From Azospirillum thiophilum (GTDB taxonomy: Bacteria; Pseudomonadota; Alphaproteobacteria; Azospirillales; Azospirillaceae): a DNA stretch of 64,000 bases. A program made the position numbers and the translations under genes. The notes under the pieces are model-generated. The model was not told the origin of the DNA. It was given only the letters and a program-made list of their open reading frames with translations, and searched no databases. Below are positions 53,058-62,576 of this stretch, one piece after another. The DNA lies in NCBI RefSeq assembly GCF_001305595.1, contig NZ_CP012401.1:1499001-1563000 (forward strand). The letters are read 5' to 3'. Numbering within the stretch: position 1 is the stretch's first letter; every line of letters begins with the position of its first letter.

Positions 53058-54200
53058 TCATCCATGGTTAAGGAAGTCAGGGGGCTCGCCCAGCTCCGAA
53101 GCCACCCTGTCGGCGATGGCGAGGCAGGAGGTCAGGCCCGGCGATTCGATGCCGAACAGGTTGACCAGCCCGTCGATGCTATGGGCATCCGGCCCCTGGA
53201 TCAGGAAGTCGGCCTGCGGCTGTCCCGGGCCGCTCAGCTTCGGCCGCACGCCGGAATAGGCCGGCACCAGCGCCCCGTCGGGGAGATCCGGCCAATAGGC
53301 GCGCACCGCGCCGTAGAAGGAGTCGGCGCGCACCGGATCGACGGCGTAGTCGACCGGCTCCGTCCTGTCGCCCAGCCATTCGACGTCGGGACCGAAACGG
53401 GCCTGTCCGGCGAGGTCGAGCGTCAGGTGGACGCCCAATCCCCCCTCCACCGGCACCGGGTAGACCAGCCGCGAGAAGGGAGAGCGGCCGGCGGCCAGCG
53501 CATAGTAATTGCCCTTGGCCAGCACCCGCGGCGGCACATGGGCGGCATCCAGCCCCTCCAGCCCGCGGGCGACGGCCCAGGCGCCCAGCCCGGCGGCGTT
53601 GACCAGGGTGGAGCAGGCGATCCGCATCGGCTCGGCCCCGCCGACCTCCAGCTCGAAGCCGTCCGCGCTGCAGTGGGAGCGCTCCAGAGGGCTGAGCAGG
53701 GCGAGCATCGCCCCGGCCTCCTCGGCGTCGCCCAGCAGGGCCAGCATCAGGCCGTGGCTGTCGACGATGCCGGTGGAGGGCGACAGCAGCGCGCCGACGG
53801 TGCGCAGGTTCGGCTCCCATGCCCTTGCGGTGGCCACATCGATCTCCTCCAGGTCGGTGACGCCGTTGGCGGCGGCCTGGGCACGGATCGCCGCCAGCTT
53901 CGGCAACTGGTCCTCCTCCGTCGCGACGATCAGCTTGCCGATGCGGCGGTGCTCCACCCCGTGGGCGGCGCAATAGTCATAGAGCGCGTCGCGGCCGGGA
54001 ACACACAGCCGGGCGCGCAGGCTGCCGGTCGGGTAATAGATGCCGGCATGGATGACCTCAGAGTTGCGCGAACTGGTGCCGGTGCCGATGGCGTCCGCGG
54101 CCTCCAGCACGATCACCTCGCGCCCGGCCCGCGCCAGCCGCCGCGCCACCGCCAGCCCGACCACGCCCGCCCCGACGACCACGCAATCCACCCGTTCCAT
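53058..54200 (-). CDS. FAD-dependent oxidoreductase, L-2-hydroxyglutarate oxidase-like (DAO fold)
   Basis: A 380-residue flavoenzyme with the D-amino-acid-oxidase fold. The FAD-binding [20 protein letters not shown] lies at residues 10-29, followed by the [17 protein letters not shown] motif characteristic of LhgO/L2HGDH. A late [11 protein letters not shown] and [18 protein letters not shown] complete the flavin site. LhgO-type enzymes oxidise L-2-hydroxyglutarate to 2-oxoglutarate and pass electrons to the quinone pool. The family fit is good, though the exact substrate is inference. The D-specific counterpart may be the flavoenzyme at 12684-14102. Confidence 0.87.
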   Translation of the reverse strand: MERVDCVVVGAGVVGLAVARRLARAGREVIVLEAADAIGTGTSSRNSEVIHAGIYYPTGSLRARLCVPGRDALYDYCAAHGVEHRRIGKLIVATEEDQLPKLAAIRAQAAANGVTDLEEIDVATARAWEPNLRTVGALLSPSTGIVDSHGLMLALLGDAEEAGAMLALLSPLERSHCSADGFELEVGGAEPMRIACSTLVNAAGLGAWAVARGLEGLDAAHVPPRVLAKGNYYALAAGRSPFSRLVYPVPVEGGLGVHLTLDLAGQARFGPDVEWLGDRTEPVDYAVDPVRADSFYGAVRAYWPDLPDGALVPAYSGVRPKLSGPGQPQADFLIQGPDAHSIDGLVNLFGIESPGLTSCLAIADRVASELGEPPDFLNHG

Positions 54201-54480
54201 CGCCTTCGTCCCACCGTCATGCCGTTGCCGGCAAGGGGAGCGCAAAAGCATGGGCGCGCGCAAGAGGGAGCGGGCGCCGGGCCGCATCGCCGCCATGTTG
54301 CCCGGCTTCGCAATGCCCGGCCTTGCAATGCTTGACTCCGGAGCGCCAATGGGTATTGTGCGCGCCTTCACCTCCTGGGAACGCGGGCGCGCGCACTCTT
54401 TTGCGCCCCGTCCGTCGCCTGCAAGGGCGGCCGGACCTACCGGGACAACATCAACTCGTGTCCAACGAGGCCTGAGAGCT

Positions 54481-55095
54481 ATGAGCAAGCGTCAAGAGTC
54501 CAAGTACAAGATCGACCGCCGCCTCGGCGTCAACCTGTGGGGCCGCGCCAAGAGCCCGCTGAACAAGCGCGAGTACGGCCCGGGCCAGCACGGCCAGCGC
54601 CGCAAGAAGCCGTCGGACTACGGTCTGCAGCTGATGGCCAAGCAGAAGCTGAAGGGCTACTACGGCAACATCGGCGAGAAGCAGTTCCGCCGCATCTATG
54701 CCGAGGCCGTGCGCCGCAAGGGCGACACCGGCGAGAACCTGATCGGCCTGCTGGAGCGCCGTCTGGACGCCGTGGTCTACCGCATGAAGTTCGCGCCGAC
54801 CCCGTTCGCCGCCCGTCAGCTGATCAACCATGGCCACATCCTGGTCAACGGCCGTCGCCTGAACGTCGCCTCGGCCCGCATCAAGGACAACGACACCGTC
54901 GAGGTGCGCGCCAAGTCCAAGCAGATGGCCCTGGTGCTGGAAGCCGCCGCTTCGGGCGAGCGTGACGTCCCCGACTATCTGGAAGTCGACGGCGGCGCGC
55001 TGAAGGGCCGCTTTGTCCGCGCTCCCCTGCTGGCCGACGTCCCGTACCCGGTCCAGATGGAACCGAACCTGGTCATCGAGTTCTACTCGCGCTGA
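54481..55095 (+). CDS. rpsD: 30S ribosomal protein S4
   Basis: Primary rRNA-binding protein that starts 30S assembly and affects decoding accuracy. The 204-residue product has the basic N-terminal domain ([29 protein letters not shown]). The S4 RNA-binding fold follows ([38 protein letters not shown]). The ATG at 54481 gives [10 protein letters not shown]. It stands alone here instead of in the alpha operon, as in other alphaproteobacteria, and ends with a clear terminator. Its codon use is strongly biased (AAG, GGC, CGC), as expected for a highly expressed gene. Confidence 0.98.
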   Translation: MSKRQESKYKIDRRLGVNLWGRAKSPLNKREYGPGQHGQRRKKPSDYGLQLMAKQKLKGYYGNIGEKQFRRIYAEAVRRKGDTGENLIGLLERRLDAVVYRMKFAPTPFAARQLINHGHILVNGRRLNVASARIKDNDTVEVRAKSKQMALVLEAAASGERDVPDYLEVDGGALKGRFVRAPLLADVPYPVQMEPNLVIEFYSR

Positions 55096-55118
55096 TCGGT
55101 CGGCTCCCGCCGAACGCG

Positions 55119-55149
55119 AAAGGCCGCTCCCTCGGGGGCGGCCTTTTTG
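55119..55149 (+). terminator. Rho-independent terminator of rpsD
   Basis: Stem AAAGGCCGC/GCGGCC with a CCCTCGGG-rich loop, followed at once by TTTTT. It starts 23 bases after the rpsD stop. Confidence 0.88.
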
Positions 55150-55168
55150 CTTTGGGGCTGGCGGTTTC

Positions 55169-56407
55169 TCAACCTCGTCGGGTCAGCAGCAGCGCAGTCA
55201 GGTCGTCGTCGATCGGGCCGGTGGCATGCAGGTCGTCGAGCAGGCCGGACAGCAGGCGGGCGCCGTCGCCGCTGCCGCCGCCGTTATCGACGTTGTCGCC
55301 GTCTTGCAGGCGGCGGGCGAGCAGCAGGGCGAGGCCGTGCTCGTCCAGCACGTCGTGCGAGCCCCCGTCCAGCCGGATTTCGATGGCAGCATCGGAATAG
55401 AGGAACAGGCGGGAGCCCGGCGGCATCGGCAATTGCCGGCAGTCGTAGGTGGCCGACGGCAGGAGGCCCAGCGGCAGGCCGCTGCCGTCGCCCAGCCGCG
55501 GGGCCTCGTCGCCGGGCAGCCATACCATCGGCGCCGTCGACCCGGCGGAGGCGTAGTGGAAAATCCCGGCCGCAGGGTCGATCAGGCCGGTCAGCATGGT
55601 GGCGAACTGCCCGATCGGCAGCAGGCCGCACAGCCGGCGGTTCACGGTGCACAGGAACTCCGCGGGGGCCAGGGCGGTGCTGCCGATCTGGCGGCAGATG
55701 GCGTCCAGCCGGAAGGTGTTCAGCGCGGCGCCGACGCCATGGCCGGAGAAATCGACCAGATAGACGGCGATCCGGCCGTCCGGCAGATGGTCGATCCCCC
55801 AGAAATCGCCGCCCAGTTCGGAAGACGGCTCGAAATGGGCGTGGATGGCCACGCCGGTCGCCTCCTCCAGCGCGGCCAGCCGCTCGGGGCCGGGTAGCAG
55901 GCGTCCCTGCATGGCGCGGGCCAATCCCAGCTCCACCTCGGTCCGGCTGCGATAGCACTCCAGGTCGCGCAGCATGGCGCGCTTGACGAGGTGGATGCGG
56001 ACACGGGCCATCAGCTCGACGGCATTGATCGGCTTGGTGACATAGTCGGTCGCCCCGGCGGCGAAGGCGCGGGCGCGGTCCTCCGCCCGGCTCAGGCTGG
56101 ATTGCACCAGCACCGGCAGCGATGCCCAGCGCGGATCGGCGCGCAGCTGCCGGCACATCTCGAACCCGTCCATCTGCGGCATCATCAGGTCGAGCAGCAC
56201 GATGTCCGGCTTGAACCGCTCCATGCGGGCCAGGGCGTCGTGCCCGTTCTCCGCCTGTTCGATCAGGGTGATGCCGCCGCGCTCCAGCACCGCCACCAGC
56301 AGGTGACGATTCATCCGGTTGTCGTCGACGATCAGCACCCGGGCATCGGCCAGCCCGTCCGGTGCGCTGCCCGTCCCGGTCGGCGGAAGGTCCGGGCCGT
56401 CGCTCAT
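55169..56407 (-). CDS. Response regulator with PP2C (RsbU-type) phosphatase output, catalytically intact
   Basis: A 412-residue two-domain protein. The receiver (about residues 22-140) has VLIVDDNRMNRHLL, the phospho-acceptor in DIVLLDLMMPQMDG, and KPI. A helical linker leads to the PP2C domain (about 190-410), which keeps its metal sites: LGGDFWG, VDFSGHGVGAAL, LFLYSDAAIE and IDDDLTALLL. RsbU/SpoIIE-type phosphatases dephosphorylate a STAS protein; the STAS gene at 58396 is the obvious target. It ends the nine-gene run and follows a sister gene by ten bases. Confidence 0.92.
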   Translation of the reverse strand: MSDGPDLPPTGTGSAPDGLADARVLIVDDNRMNRHLLVAVLERGGITLIEQAENGHDALARMERFKPDIVLLDLMMPQMDGFEMCRQLRADPRWASLPVLVQSSLSRAEDRARAFAAGATDYVTKPINAVELMARVRIHLVKRAMLRDLECYRSRTEVELGLARAMQGRLLPGPERLAALEEATGVAIHAHFEPSSELGGDFWGIDHLPDGRIAVYLVDFSGHGVGAALNTFRLDAICRQIGSTALAPAEFLCTVNRRLCGLLPIGQFATMLTGLIDPAAGIFHYASAGSTAPMVWLPGDEAPRLGDGSGLPLGLLPSATYDCRQLPMPPGSRLFLYSDAAIEIRLDGGSHDVLDEHGLALLLARRLQDGDNVDNGGGSGDGARLLSGLLDDLHATGPIDDDLTALLLTRRG

Positions 56408-56417
56408 GGCGCTCTTC

Positions 56418-57545
56418 TCATGTCGGGGCCTTCCGCTCGATCCACAGAAGCGCGTGGTCGCCGCCGCCTGATGCCTCCGGGGCTTCCGGGGCGGCGACGG
56501 CACCGAGCGCCAGCACGGCGCCCGGCGGCAGGTCCATCGCCTCGGCACGGTAGCGGGTCCCGGGAGCGACGCCGATCGGCAGGCCGGTGGCGGTGCCGAA
56601 TTCCGGCACGCCGCGGCCTTGCAGGATGTCGTTGCGCAGGATCATCGGCGGCGTGCCTTCGGCGGAGGCGTGGGTAAAGCGCCCGGCCTCGCCGTCGACC
56701 ACGCCGTAGGTCATCGTCGCCTTTTCGCCCGGGGCCATCATGTCGGAGGCGCGATCGTTCAGCACGGTCAGCAGTGCGGCGGCGTCCTCGCCATGGATGG
56801 GGCCCAGTTCCTGCAGCAGCGTGTGCAGCCGGAAAGCATTCAGCGAGGCGGACACGCCCTGGCCGGCCACGGTCAGCAGATAGACGCCGAATCGCCGCCC
56901 CCCGAGCGGCAGCAATCCCCACAGGTCGCCGCCAAGATCGGGGGAGATCACGGTGCGGGCGCGCAGCGTGCAGCCGGCGGCTTCGCCGACCGCGGCGCAT
57001 TGGGCGGGAGTCGGCAGCAGATGCTCCTGCATCGAGCGGGCGATCGCCAGTTCCGCCTCCACCCGCGCGCGGTAGGCCAGAAGGCTGCGGATCAGCAGCC
57101 GGCTTTCCAGATGGATGCGCACGCGGGCCAGCAGCTCCGTCCGCTCCAGCGGCTTCGTCACCAGGTCGGTGGTGCCGGCGGCGAACGCGCGGTTGCGGTC
57201 CTCGCCCGACGACAGGGCGGTCTGCACCAGGATCGGCAGGTCTGCCATCTCCGGCATGGCGCGCAGCCGCCGGCAGACCTCGAACCCGTCCATCCCCGGC
57301 ATCATGATGTCCAGGATCAGCAGGTCGGGAGCGCCGGCTGCGGCGATCAGGTCGAGCGCCTCCCGTCCGCCGGAGGCGAAGGACAGCTTGCGGAACCCGG
57401 CCTCGGCCAGCAGGGCGCCGACCAGCTTGCGGTTGGACGCGGTATCGTCGACCACCAGGATCGGGCAGTCGAAGATCTGGCAATCGGAACCCCGGTCCTC
57501 CCGGCCGCCGTTGGGGCCGCTATCCTGGACATGTCCGCCGATCAC
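56418..57545 (-). CDS. Response regulator with degenerate PP2C domain
   Basis: A 375-residue sister of the protein at 55169-56407. The receiver is intact (ILVVDDTASNRKLV, LLILDIMMPGMDG, VTKPL). In the phosphatase domain only the first metal motif survives (LGGDLWG). The DxSGHG motif reads TVAGQG, the YSD segment reads LGAVAAP, and the DDLT motif near the end is lost, with about 45 residues missing there. It is probably a non-catalytic regulator or decoy that competes with the active sister. The start is GTG at 57545, overlapping the upstream ATPase stop as GTGA, so translation is coupled. Confidence 0.85.
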   Translation of the reverse strand: MIGGHVQDSGPNGGREDRGSDCQIFDCPILVVDDTASNRKLVGALLAEAGFRKLSFASGGREALDLIAAAGAPDLLILDIMMPGMDGFEVCRRLRAMPEMADLPILVQTALSSGEDRNRAFAAGTTDLVTKPLERTELLARVRIHLESRLLIRSLLAYRARVEAELAIARSMQEHLLPTPAQCAAVGEAAGCTLRARTVISPDLGGDLWGLLPLGGRRFGVYLLTVAGQGVSASLNAFRLHTLLQELGPIHGEDAAALLTVLNDRASDMMAPGEKATMTYGVVDGEAGRFTHASAEGTPPMILRNDILQGRGVPEFGTATGLPIGVAPGTRYRAEAMDLPPGAVLALGAVAAPEAPEASGGGDHALLWIERKAPT

Positions 57546-58390
57546 AGCCGGAACCTCAGGCGGATGCGGCGACCGCCGTCGACGATCTCCAGCTTCTCGG
57601 CGATGGTGCCGATCAGATCCAGGCCACGGCCCGAGGCCCCGCCGCTGCCGGGGCAGCCGCCGCGCGGAGCGGGGACGAAGCCGGCACCCTCGTCGGAGAT
57701 CTCCACCGCGGCGACCGTCCGTCCGTCCTCCGCCGACTCGGTCCGCACCAGGATGACGACGCGGCGGGCGGCCAGCACCGGGTCGCCCAGCCGGTCGCGG
57801 AGGTCGCGGGAAAAGCGTTCGAGCTCGACCGCACTCAACTCCTTCATGCCGGCGACGCCCAGGTTGCCATGCACCAGCGCGTTGCTGACGGCCTCGTGCA
57901 GGGCCAGCTCGATGTCGTTGCGGCGGTCCCCGGCGAGCGGATGGCGAGCGGCCAGGGCGGCCAGCAGCCGGGCGCCGAGCTGGAGGCCGTGTGCGGTGGC
58001 GGTGGTCAGGTTGACGTAGAGATCGGCGGATGAGGCCTCGGCGAGCAAAGGGGCCAGTTGGGGCGCCAGCGCGGCGGCCCCTTCGTCGGGGCCGGGGCCG
58101 GCGGCCGGCTCGATCCAGGCCGCGACCGGAGGCAGCCACAGCGCCGGCGCGTCAGGGTCGGAGTCCTCCGCCCCGGTTCCCTGCGTGCCGGCTCCCCATG
58201 CTCCGGTCAGCACGGCGGCCAGCGGGCCGTCCGCAGGGCCGGAGCCGGCCGGGACCGCGGCCGGATGCAAGCCCAGCGCCCCGGCCAGCGGGTCCAGGCG
58301 GTCGGAGGACAGGCCCGGCCCGATCAGGCCGGCGAAGCGGGTGCGGCTTCCGGAAGGAAGGCAGGAGGGAACGGTCGTCCCGTCGGTCAA
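57542..58390 (-). CDS. Anti-sigma-type histidine-kinase-like ATPase (RsbW/SpoIIAB family)
   Basis: A 282-residue protein with a C-terminal GHKL ATPase domain of the serine-kinase type (about residues 125-282). The N-box is LALHEAVSNALVHGN (Asn170), the next motif is ISDEGAGF (Asp233), and the glycine loop is SGRGLDLIG. In partner switching such an ATPase phosphorylates a STAS protein and otherwise binds a sigma factor or other target. The first 120 residues are Pro/Gly/Ala-rich with no known domain. It lies five bases after the STAS gene and overlaps the next by four bases. Confidence 0.87.
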   Translation of the reverse strand: MTDGTTVPSCLPSGSRTRFAGLIGPGLSSDRLDPLAGALGLHPAAVPAGSGPADGPLAAVLTGAWGAGTQGTGAEDSDPDAPALWLPPVAAWIEPAAGPGPDEGAAALAPQLAPLLAEASSADLYVNLTTATAHGLQLGARLLAALAARHPLAGDRRNDIELALHEAVSNALVHGNLGVAGMKELSAVELERFSRDLRDRLGDPVLAARRVVILVRTESAEDGRTVAAVEISDEGAGFVPAPRGGCPGSGGASGRGLDLIGTIAEKLEIVDGGRRIRLRFRL

Positions 58391-58395
58391 GCCGG

Positions 58396-58701
58396 TCAGT
58401 CCTCGATCTGGACGATCTTGGCGATCTGCGCCACGGTCAGCACCCGCTTCACCTGGCCGGTGGCGGCACGCAGCATGAACTGCTTGCCGGTGTTGGCCAT
58501 CTCCTCGCGCGCGATCAGCAGCATGCCGATGCCGGCCGAATCGACGAACTCCAGCGACGACAGGTCGAGCACTTGCCGCTTCGCCGCATTCTGCGCCATT
58601 TCGCCGATCAGGACGCGCAACTTCGCGTGATCGTTGAAGGTCAGGCGTCCGCGCAGACGGACGACCGCCTCCTGATCGCGCAATTCGATACCGTAATCCA
58701 T
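58396..58701 (-). CDS. STAS-domain anti-anti-sigma-like protein
   Basis: A 101-residue single STAS domain. The phosphorylation-site motif LEFVDSAGIGML carries Ser55 where SpoIIAA and RsbV are phosphorylated. The expected core, VVRLRGRLTFNDHAKLR, comes before it. It should be the substrate of the neighbouring ATPase (kinase) and of the PP2C regulators (phosphatase). Its final partner could be a sigma factor, or, since it sits among chemotaxis genes, a signalling array component. An ATG at 58731 would add ten residues. Confidence 0.92.
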   Translation of the reverse strand: MDYGIELRDQEAVVRLRGRLTFNDHAKLRVLIGEMAQNAAKRQVLDLSSLEFVDSAGIGMLLIAREEMANTGKQFMLRAATGQVKRVLTVAQIAKIVQIED

Positions 58702-58755
58702 GACATCCGTCTTTCCCGAAAGATGGTTCATCCTACAAGCGACGGCTGCGGCACG

Positions 58756-59877
58756 CTAGAAAAGCTCGATATCGCCGCTGGAGCTGTTCCCCTTGCCGGC
58801 GTCGAGGTCGAGCACGCCGTTCTCGTCCAGCGCGGTGCCCTCCAGCAGCAGCTTGCGCACGAAGCGCTCGCGCATTTCGCTCAGCGTGAAGCGGTCCAGC
58901 AGCTGGTTCATCCACTCCTGCGGTTCGCGCGCGCCGACGCCGGCGGGCACCTGGGCGCGGATGCGGGTTTCCAACTCGCCCAGCCCGGCGTTCATGATGG
59001 CGAGGCTGTCATTGATCGCCTCGATCCGCTGCTTGGTCAGATCCTGGAACTGCATGCCGGTGATGACGTGGGCGATGGTGGACGACATGTCGGACGACAC
59101 GTTCGCCGCGGTCTCCAGCACCGACTGGAAATGGGTGGTCTGCGCCACCAGGCTGTCCATCGTCTTGTCGACGCGTTCCTTGGCCAGCATCTGCGGCGAC
59201 ATGTCGGTGTTGGCGATCTGCCGCAGGATGTCGTGGCCGTTGCGCACGCCCTTCACAACCGCGGTGACCTTGCTGCGCATGCGCTCAGCCAACTCGCCGG
59301 TGGAGCGGGACAGATGCCGCACCTCCTGTGCCACCACCGCGAAGGTGCGGCCGGCCTCTCCGGCGCGGCTGGCCTCGATGGTGGCGTTCAGCGCCAGGAA
59401 GTTGGTCTGGCGGTTGATGCCGTCGATGTCGCCGATCGACTTCTCCAGCTCGCCCACGTCCTTCTGCACGTCGTCCAGCAGATAGACCATGCTCATGGCG
59501 TGGCGCGACAGGTTGACGATGTTGGTCACCATGTCGGTGATCATGTCCTGCATGCCGACGACCAGCGTGTCGAGCGGCATCCGTTCGCCGTCGATGTCGA
59601 CCGTTCCGGCCATGGCGACGATCTGGGCCACGCGCTCCGACTGTTCCAGCGCCTTCTCCGCCAGCTCGCGGAAGCGGTTCGACAGGTCGAGCGTGGAGGT
59701 CTCCACATGGTCCGAGGTCCGCGTCAGCTCGCTCTGCACGAGGTCGAGCGTACGGCGCTGCACATCGGCGAAGCCGAGCCAGGTCGACAGCAGGTCGGTG
59801 GTGACCGAGACCTTGGCGTCGGGACCGTCACCGCTCGGGCGATCGGTCGCCGGAAGCGCGGCATCGGGGATATACAT
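58756..59877 (-). CDS. Soluble chemoreceptor-like signalling protein
   Basis: A 373-residue cytoplasmic protein with a methyl-accepting-type helical hairpin but no membrane segment. The tip reads [26 protein letters not shown], followed by [20 protein letters not shown]. The C-terminal part has [16 protein letters not shown], a motif seen in soluble receptor-like proteins and faintly like CheZ, then a conserved acidic tail (SSSGDIELF). It may be an array linker or a sink that ties the receptor to the STAS module. It sits between cheB and the STAS gene, 40 and 54 bases from each. Confidence 0.85.
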   Translation of the reverse strand: MYIPDAALPATDRPSGDGPDAKVSVTTDLLSTWLGFADVQRRTLDLVQSELTRTSDHVETSTLDLSNRFRELAEKALEQSERVAQIVAMAGTVDIDGERMPLDTLVVGMQDMITDMVTNIVNLSRHAMSMVYLLDDVQKDVGELEKSIGDIDGINRQTNFLALNATIEASRAGEAGRTFAVVAQEVRHLSRSTGELAERMRSKVTAVVKGVRNGHDILRQIANTDMSPQMLAKERVDKTMDSLVAQTTHFQSVLETAANVSSDMSSTIAHVITGMQFQDLTKQRIEAINDSLAIMNAGLGELETRIRAQVPAGVGAREPQEWMNQLLDRFTLSEMRERFVRKLLLEGTALDENGVLDLDAGKGNSSSGDIELF

Positions 59878-59917
59878 GCTGGTACTCCTTGAAACTCGAC
59901 CCTGATACCCGGACATG

Positions 59918-60979
59918 TCAGGCGGTGCGGGGGTGTTCGCCGATGGCGTCGAAGGCACGCAGCATTTCGGCAGGAATGGTGGCAAGCGGCAACTCTATCC
60001 TGACTGCGCCGTTCTCCCTGGCGGCGCGTGGCATGCCGTAGACGACGCAGCTCGATTCCTGCTCGCCGATGGTGAAGGCGCCGGCGTCGAACATCGCCTT
60101 CATGCCGATGGCGCCGTCGCGGCCCATGCCGGACAGGATCACGCCGACCGCATTGCTGCCCGCCGCCTTGGCGACCGACGCGAACAGCACGTCGACCGAG
60201 GGGCGGTGGCCGCTGACCGCCGGCGTGTCCTGGATGTGGCAGACGAAGCCGGCGGTGTCGCGTGCGATGGCGAGATGGCGGTCGCCGGGGGCGATCAGGA
60301 CCAGCCCCTGGGCCGGCCGGTCGCCATGGGCGGCGACCCGGACCGCAGGGGCCGACAGCCGGTCGAGCCGGGCGGCGAAGCTCGGCAGATAGCTCGGTCC
60401 CATATGCTGGGTGATGACGATGGGCGGGCAGTCCGCCGGCATGGCGGCCAGCACGTCGCGGATGCGCTCCACCCCGCCGGTCGAGGCACCGATGGCGATC
60501 AGCCGCTTGCCCGATCCGGAACGCCGCGGCGCCGGCAGGACGCCGTGGGCGACAAGCGGGCGCCGCATTGTCAGACGCGCGGTGGCGGCGACGCGGATCT
60601 TCGACACCAGCTCCAGCGCCGTCGCCTCGAACCCCAGCCCGTCGGAGCCGCCGGGCTTGGCGAGGCAATCCACCGCCCCCAGCTCCAGCGCGCGGATGGC
60701 GGCGTCGGAGCCCTCGCGCGTCAGGGACGAGACCATGATCACCGGCGTCGGCCGCAGGGTCATGATCTTCTCCAGGAAGGACAGGCCGTCCATCTTGGGC
60801 ATCTCGACGTCCAGCGTGATGACGTCGGGATTGGTGGCCTTGATGACGTCGCGCGCCTCGAAGGCGTCGCGGGCGACGCCCGCGACCTCCATCCCCGGTT
60901 CGCGGGTCAGGATGTCCTTCAGCATCTCGCGCATCAGGGCGCTGTCGTCGACCACGACGACGCGGATGGGCCTGGGCAT
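59918..60979 (-). CDS. cheB: Chemotaxis response regulator protein-glutamate methylesterase CheB
   Basis: Removes methyl groups from receptors and deamidates glutamines, resetting sensitivity. The 353-residue product has a receiver domain (DDS at residues 11-13, phospho-acceptor Asp57) and a methylesterase domain from about 158. The catalytic triad is Ser166 (GASTGG), His192 ([12 protein letters not shown]) and Asp288 (SGMGRDG). CheD lies three bases upstream, and the two probably share regulation as in other chemotaxis clusters. It is likely phosphorylated by a CheA encoded outside the window. Confidence 0.95.
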   Translation of the reverse strand: MPRPIRVVVVDDSALMREMLKDILTREPGMEVAGVARDAFEARDVIKATNPDVITLDVEMPKMDGLSFLEKIMTLRPTPVIMVSSLTREGSDAAIRALELGAVDCLAKPGGSDGLGFEATALELVSKIRVAATARLTMRRPLVAHGVLPAPRRSGSGKRLIAIGASTGGVERIRDVLAAMPADCPPIVITQHMGPSYLPSFAARLDRLSAPAVRVAAHGDRPAQGLVLIAPGDRHLAIARDTAGFVCHIQDTPAVSGHRPSVDVLFASVAKAAGSNAVGVILSGMGRDGAIGMKAMFDAGAFTIGEQESSCVVYGMPRAARENGAVRIELPLATIPAEMLRAFDAIGEHPRTA

Positions 60980-60982
60980 CGG

Positions 60983-61642
60983 TCAGCTCCCTCCCGAATG
61001 CGGCGGCTCGAACAGGTCCACCCCGCCCTCCACCGGCTCCCGGTGCAGGCGGGTGATGAAGTGCCGTTCGATGGTGACGGCGTCGGCCGCCGCCTCCGGT
61101 CGCAGCAGGCGGCGGAACGCCCGTCCGTCCTGCGGGAAATAATGGATGCGCCGGGCCGACCCGCCGCCCAGATCCTGCCCGGCCAGGGTCAGCCCCTCCG
61201 TCCGGACATAGTCAAGCGCGAAACGGCTGTTCAGCCCGCCGATGTCATAGCTGGACTCGATGACCCGGCCGCCGCCGAACAGCTTCACCTGCAGCCGGGC
61301 GCGTTCCGCTCCCCCGGCCAGCAGCGCGTCGATCAGCAGCTCCATGGCGACCGAGCCGTAGCGCGCGGCGGCACCGTCGCCATCCAGTTCGCTGGCAGGC
61401 ACATCCGGCAGCATGAAATGGTTCATGCCGCCGATGGCCCGCACGGGATCGTGGATGCAGGCCGCCACGCAGGAGCCGAGCGTCGTCGCGATCATCAGGC
61501 CGGCGATGTCGCTGACCGACTGCTGGCCCAGCCCGATCTTGACCGTCTCGGCCCCGAATTCCGGGTTGTAGTACCGGCCGCTGCCCAACGGGCGGGCCGT
61601 GACCGACGGGGGGCCGTCATGGCGGAGGGGGATGGCGTCCAT
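60983..61642 (-). CDS. cheD: Chemoreceptor glutamine deamidase CheD
   Basis: Deamidates specific receptor glutamines. The 219-residue product has the catalytic pair Cys58 (TLGSCVAACIHD) and His75 (GGMNHFMLP), spaced as in T. maritima CheD. VKLFGGGRV and a late GGSARRIHYFPQDG segment are also present. It follows cheR by three bases and precedes cheB by three, so the three adaptation enzymes are made together. Confidence 0.93.
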   Translation of the reverse strand: MDAIPLRHDGPPSVTARPLGSGRYYNPEFGAETVKIGLGQQSVSDIAGLMIATTLGSCVAACIHDPVRAIGGMNHFMLPDVPASELDGDGAAARYGSVAMELLIDALLAGGAERARLQVKLFGGGRVIESSYDIGGLNSRFALDYVRTEGLTLAGQDLGGGSARRIHYFPQDGRAFRRLLRPEAAADAVTIERHFITRLHREPVEGGVDLFEPPHSGGS

Positions 61643-61645
61643 CGC

Positions 61646-62557
61646 TCATTCCCTCCGGTAGATCGTCGGGCCGGCCTGGCGGAACAGGTTCGACACGCCA
61701 TACAGGCTCTCCGAATGGCCGAGGAACAGATGGCCGCCAGGGCGGATCATCCGGGCGAAATCCTCGATCACCTTGGTCCGGCCGCGGCGGTCGAAATAGA
61801 TCAGGACGTTGCGGCAGAAGATCGCGTCGAACGGCCCGGACATCGGCCAGTGTTCCAGCAGATTGAGCGGCTTGACGGTCACCAGCCGCTTCAGCTCGTC
61901 GCCCATCGCCACCGCCGGTTCGCCGTCGAGCCGGGTGTCGACGGTGAAGCGCTGGCGGATGGCGGGCGGGATGCCGGTGGTGCCGGACAGCGGATAGATG
62001 CCGCGCCGGGCGGTTTCTACCATGTGGGTGTCGATGTCGGTGGCGAGGATGCGGGCATCCCAGCGGCGCAGGTCGGCCCCCATCGTCGAGACCAGCACCA
62101 TCGCCATGGTGTAGGGCTCCGGTCCCGAGGAGCAGCCGGCCGACCACAGCCGCAGCCGCGGCCGCGACGCGCCGGCGTTCCGTTCCCGCAGCTGCGGCAG
62201 GACGACGGAGGCCAGGAAATCGAAATGGTGCGATTCGCGGTAGAAGCTGGTCAGGTTGGTGGTCAGCGCATTGACCAGAAAGCCGATCTCGCATTCCCCC
62301 CCGTCACTTTCCAGCAGGGCGCAATAGGCGTCGAAATCCGGCAGTTCCAGCTCGCGCAGGCGCCGCGCCAGCCGGGCATAGACCATCTCGACCTTGTGGG
62401 GAGCGAGAGCGATGCCGGCCAGCTGATAGAGCAGGCCGGCGATCAGGTCGAAATGGTGCCGTTCGAAGCGGAACTCGCGCGCAGTGTCGAACACCGCGGC
62501 CGGCGTGCGCCGGGGTGTCGCGGTTTCGGTGGAGAGGATGGTCGACCGGTCGGTCAT
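61646..62557 (-). CDS. cheR: Chemotaxis protein-glutamate methyltransferase CheR
   Basis: Methylates receptor glutamates with SAM. The 303-residue product shows the helical N-terminal domain (YARLARRLRELELPDFDAYCALL) and NLTSFYRESHHF. The SAM site is LWSAGCSSGPEPYTMAM near residue 140, with ILATDIDTHMVETARRGIY and DAIFCRNVLIYFD after it. GGHLFLGHSESL lies close to the end. It lies 19 bases downstream of the PAS chemoreceptor gene in the same run as cheD and cheB. Confidence 0.95.
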   Translation of the reverse strand: MTDRSTILSTETATPRRTPAAVFDTAREFRFERHHFDLIAGLLYQLAGIALAPHKVEMVYARLARRLRELELPDFDAYCALLESDGGECEIGFLVNALTTNLTSFYRESHHFDFLASVVLPQLRERNAGASRPRLRLWSAGCSSGPEPYTMAMVLVSTMGADLRRWDARILATDIDTHMVETARRGIYPLSGTTGIPPAIRQRFTVDTRLDGEPAVAMGDELKRLVTVKPLNLLEHWPMSGPFDAIFCRNVLIYFDRRGRTKVIEDFARMIRPGGHLFLGHSESLYGVSNLFRQAGPTIYRRE

Positions 62558-62576
62558 CGTGCTGCCGCCGCCATGA

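Noticed and set aside
58756..59877. CheZ phosphatase
   Set aside because: Only a short FQDLT stretch resembles CheZ. The rest is a methyl-accepting-type hairpin with the receptor tip sequence.
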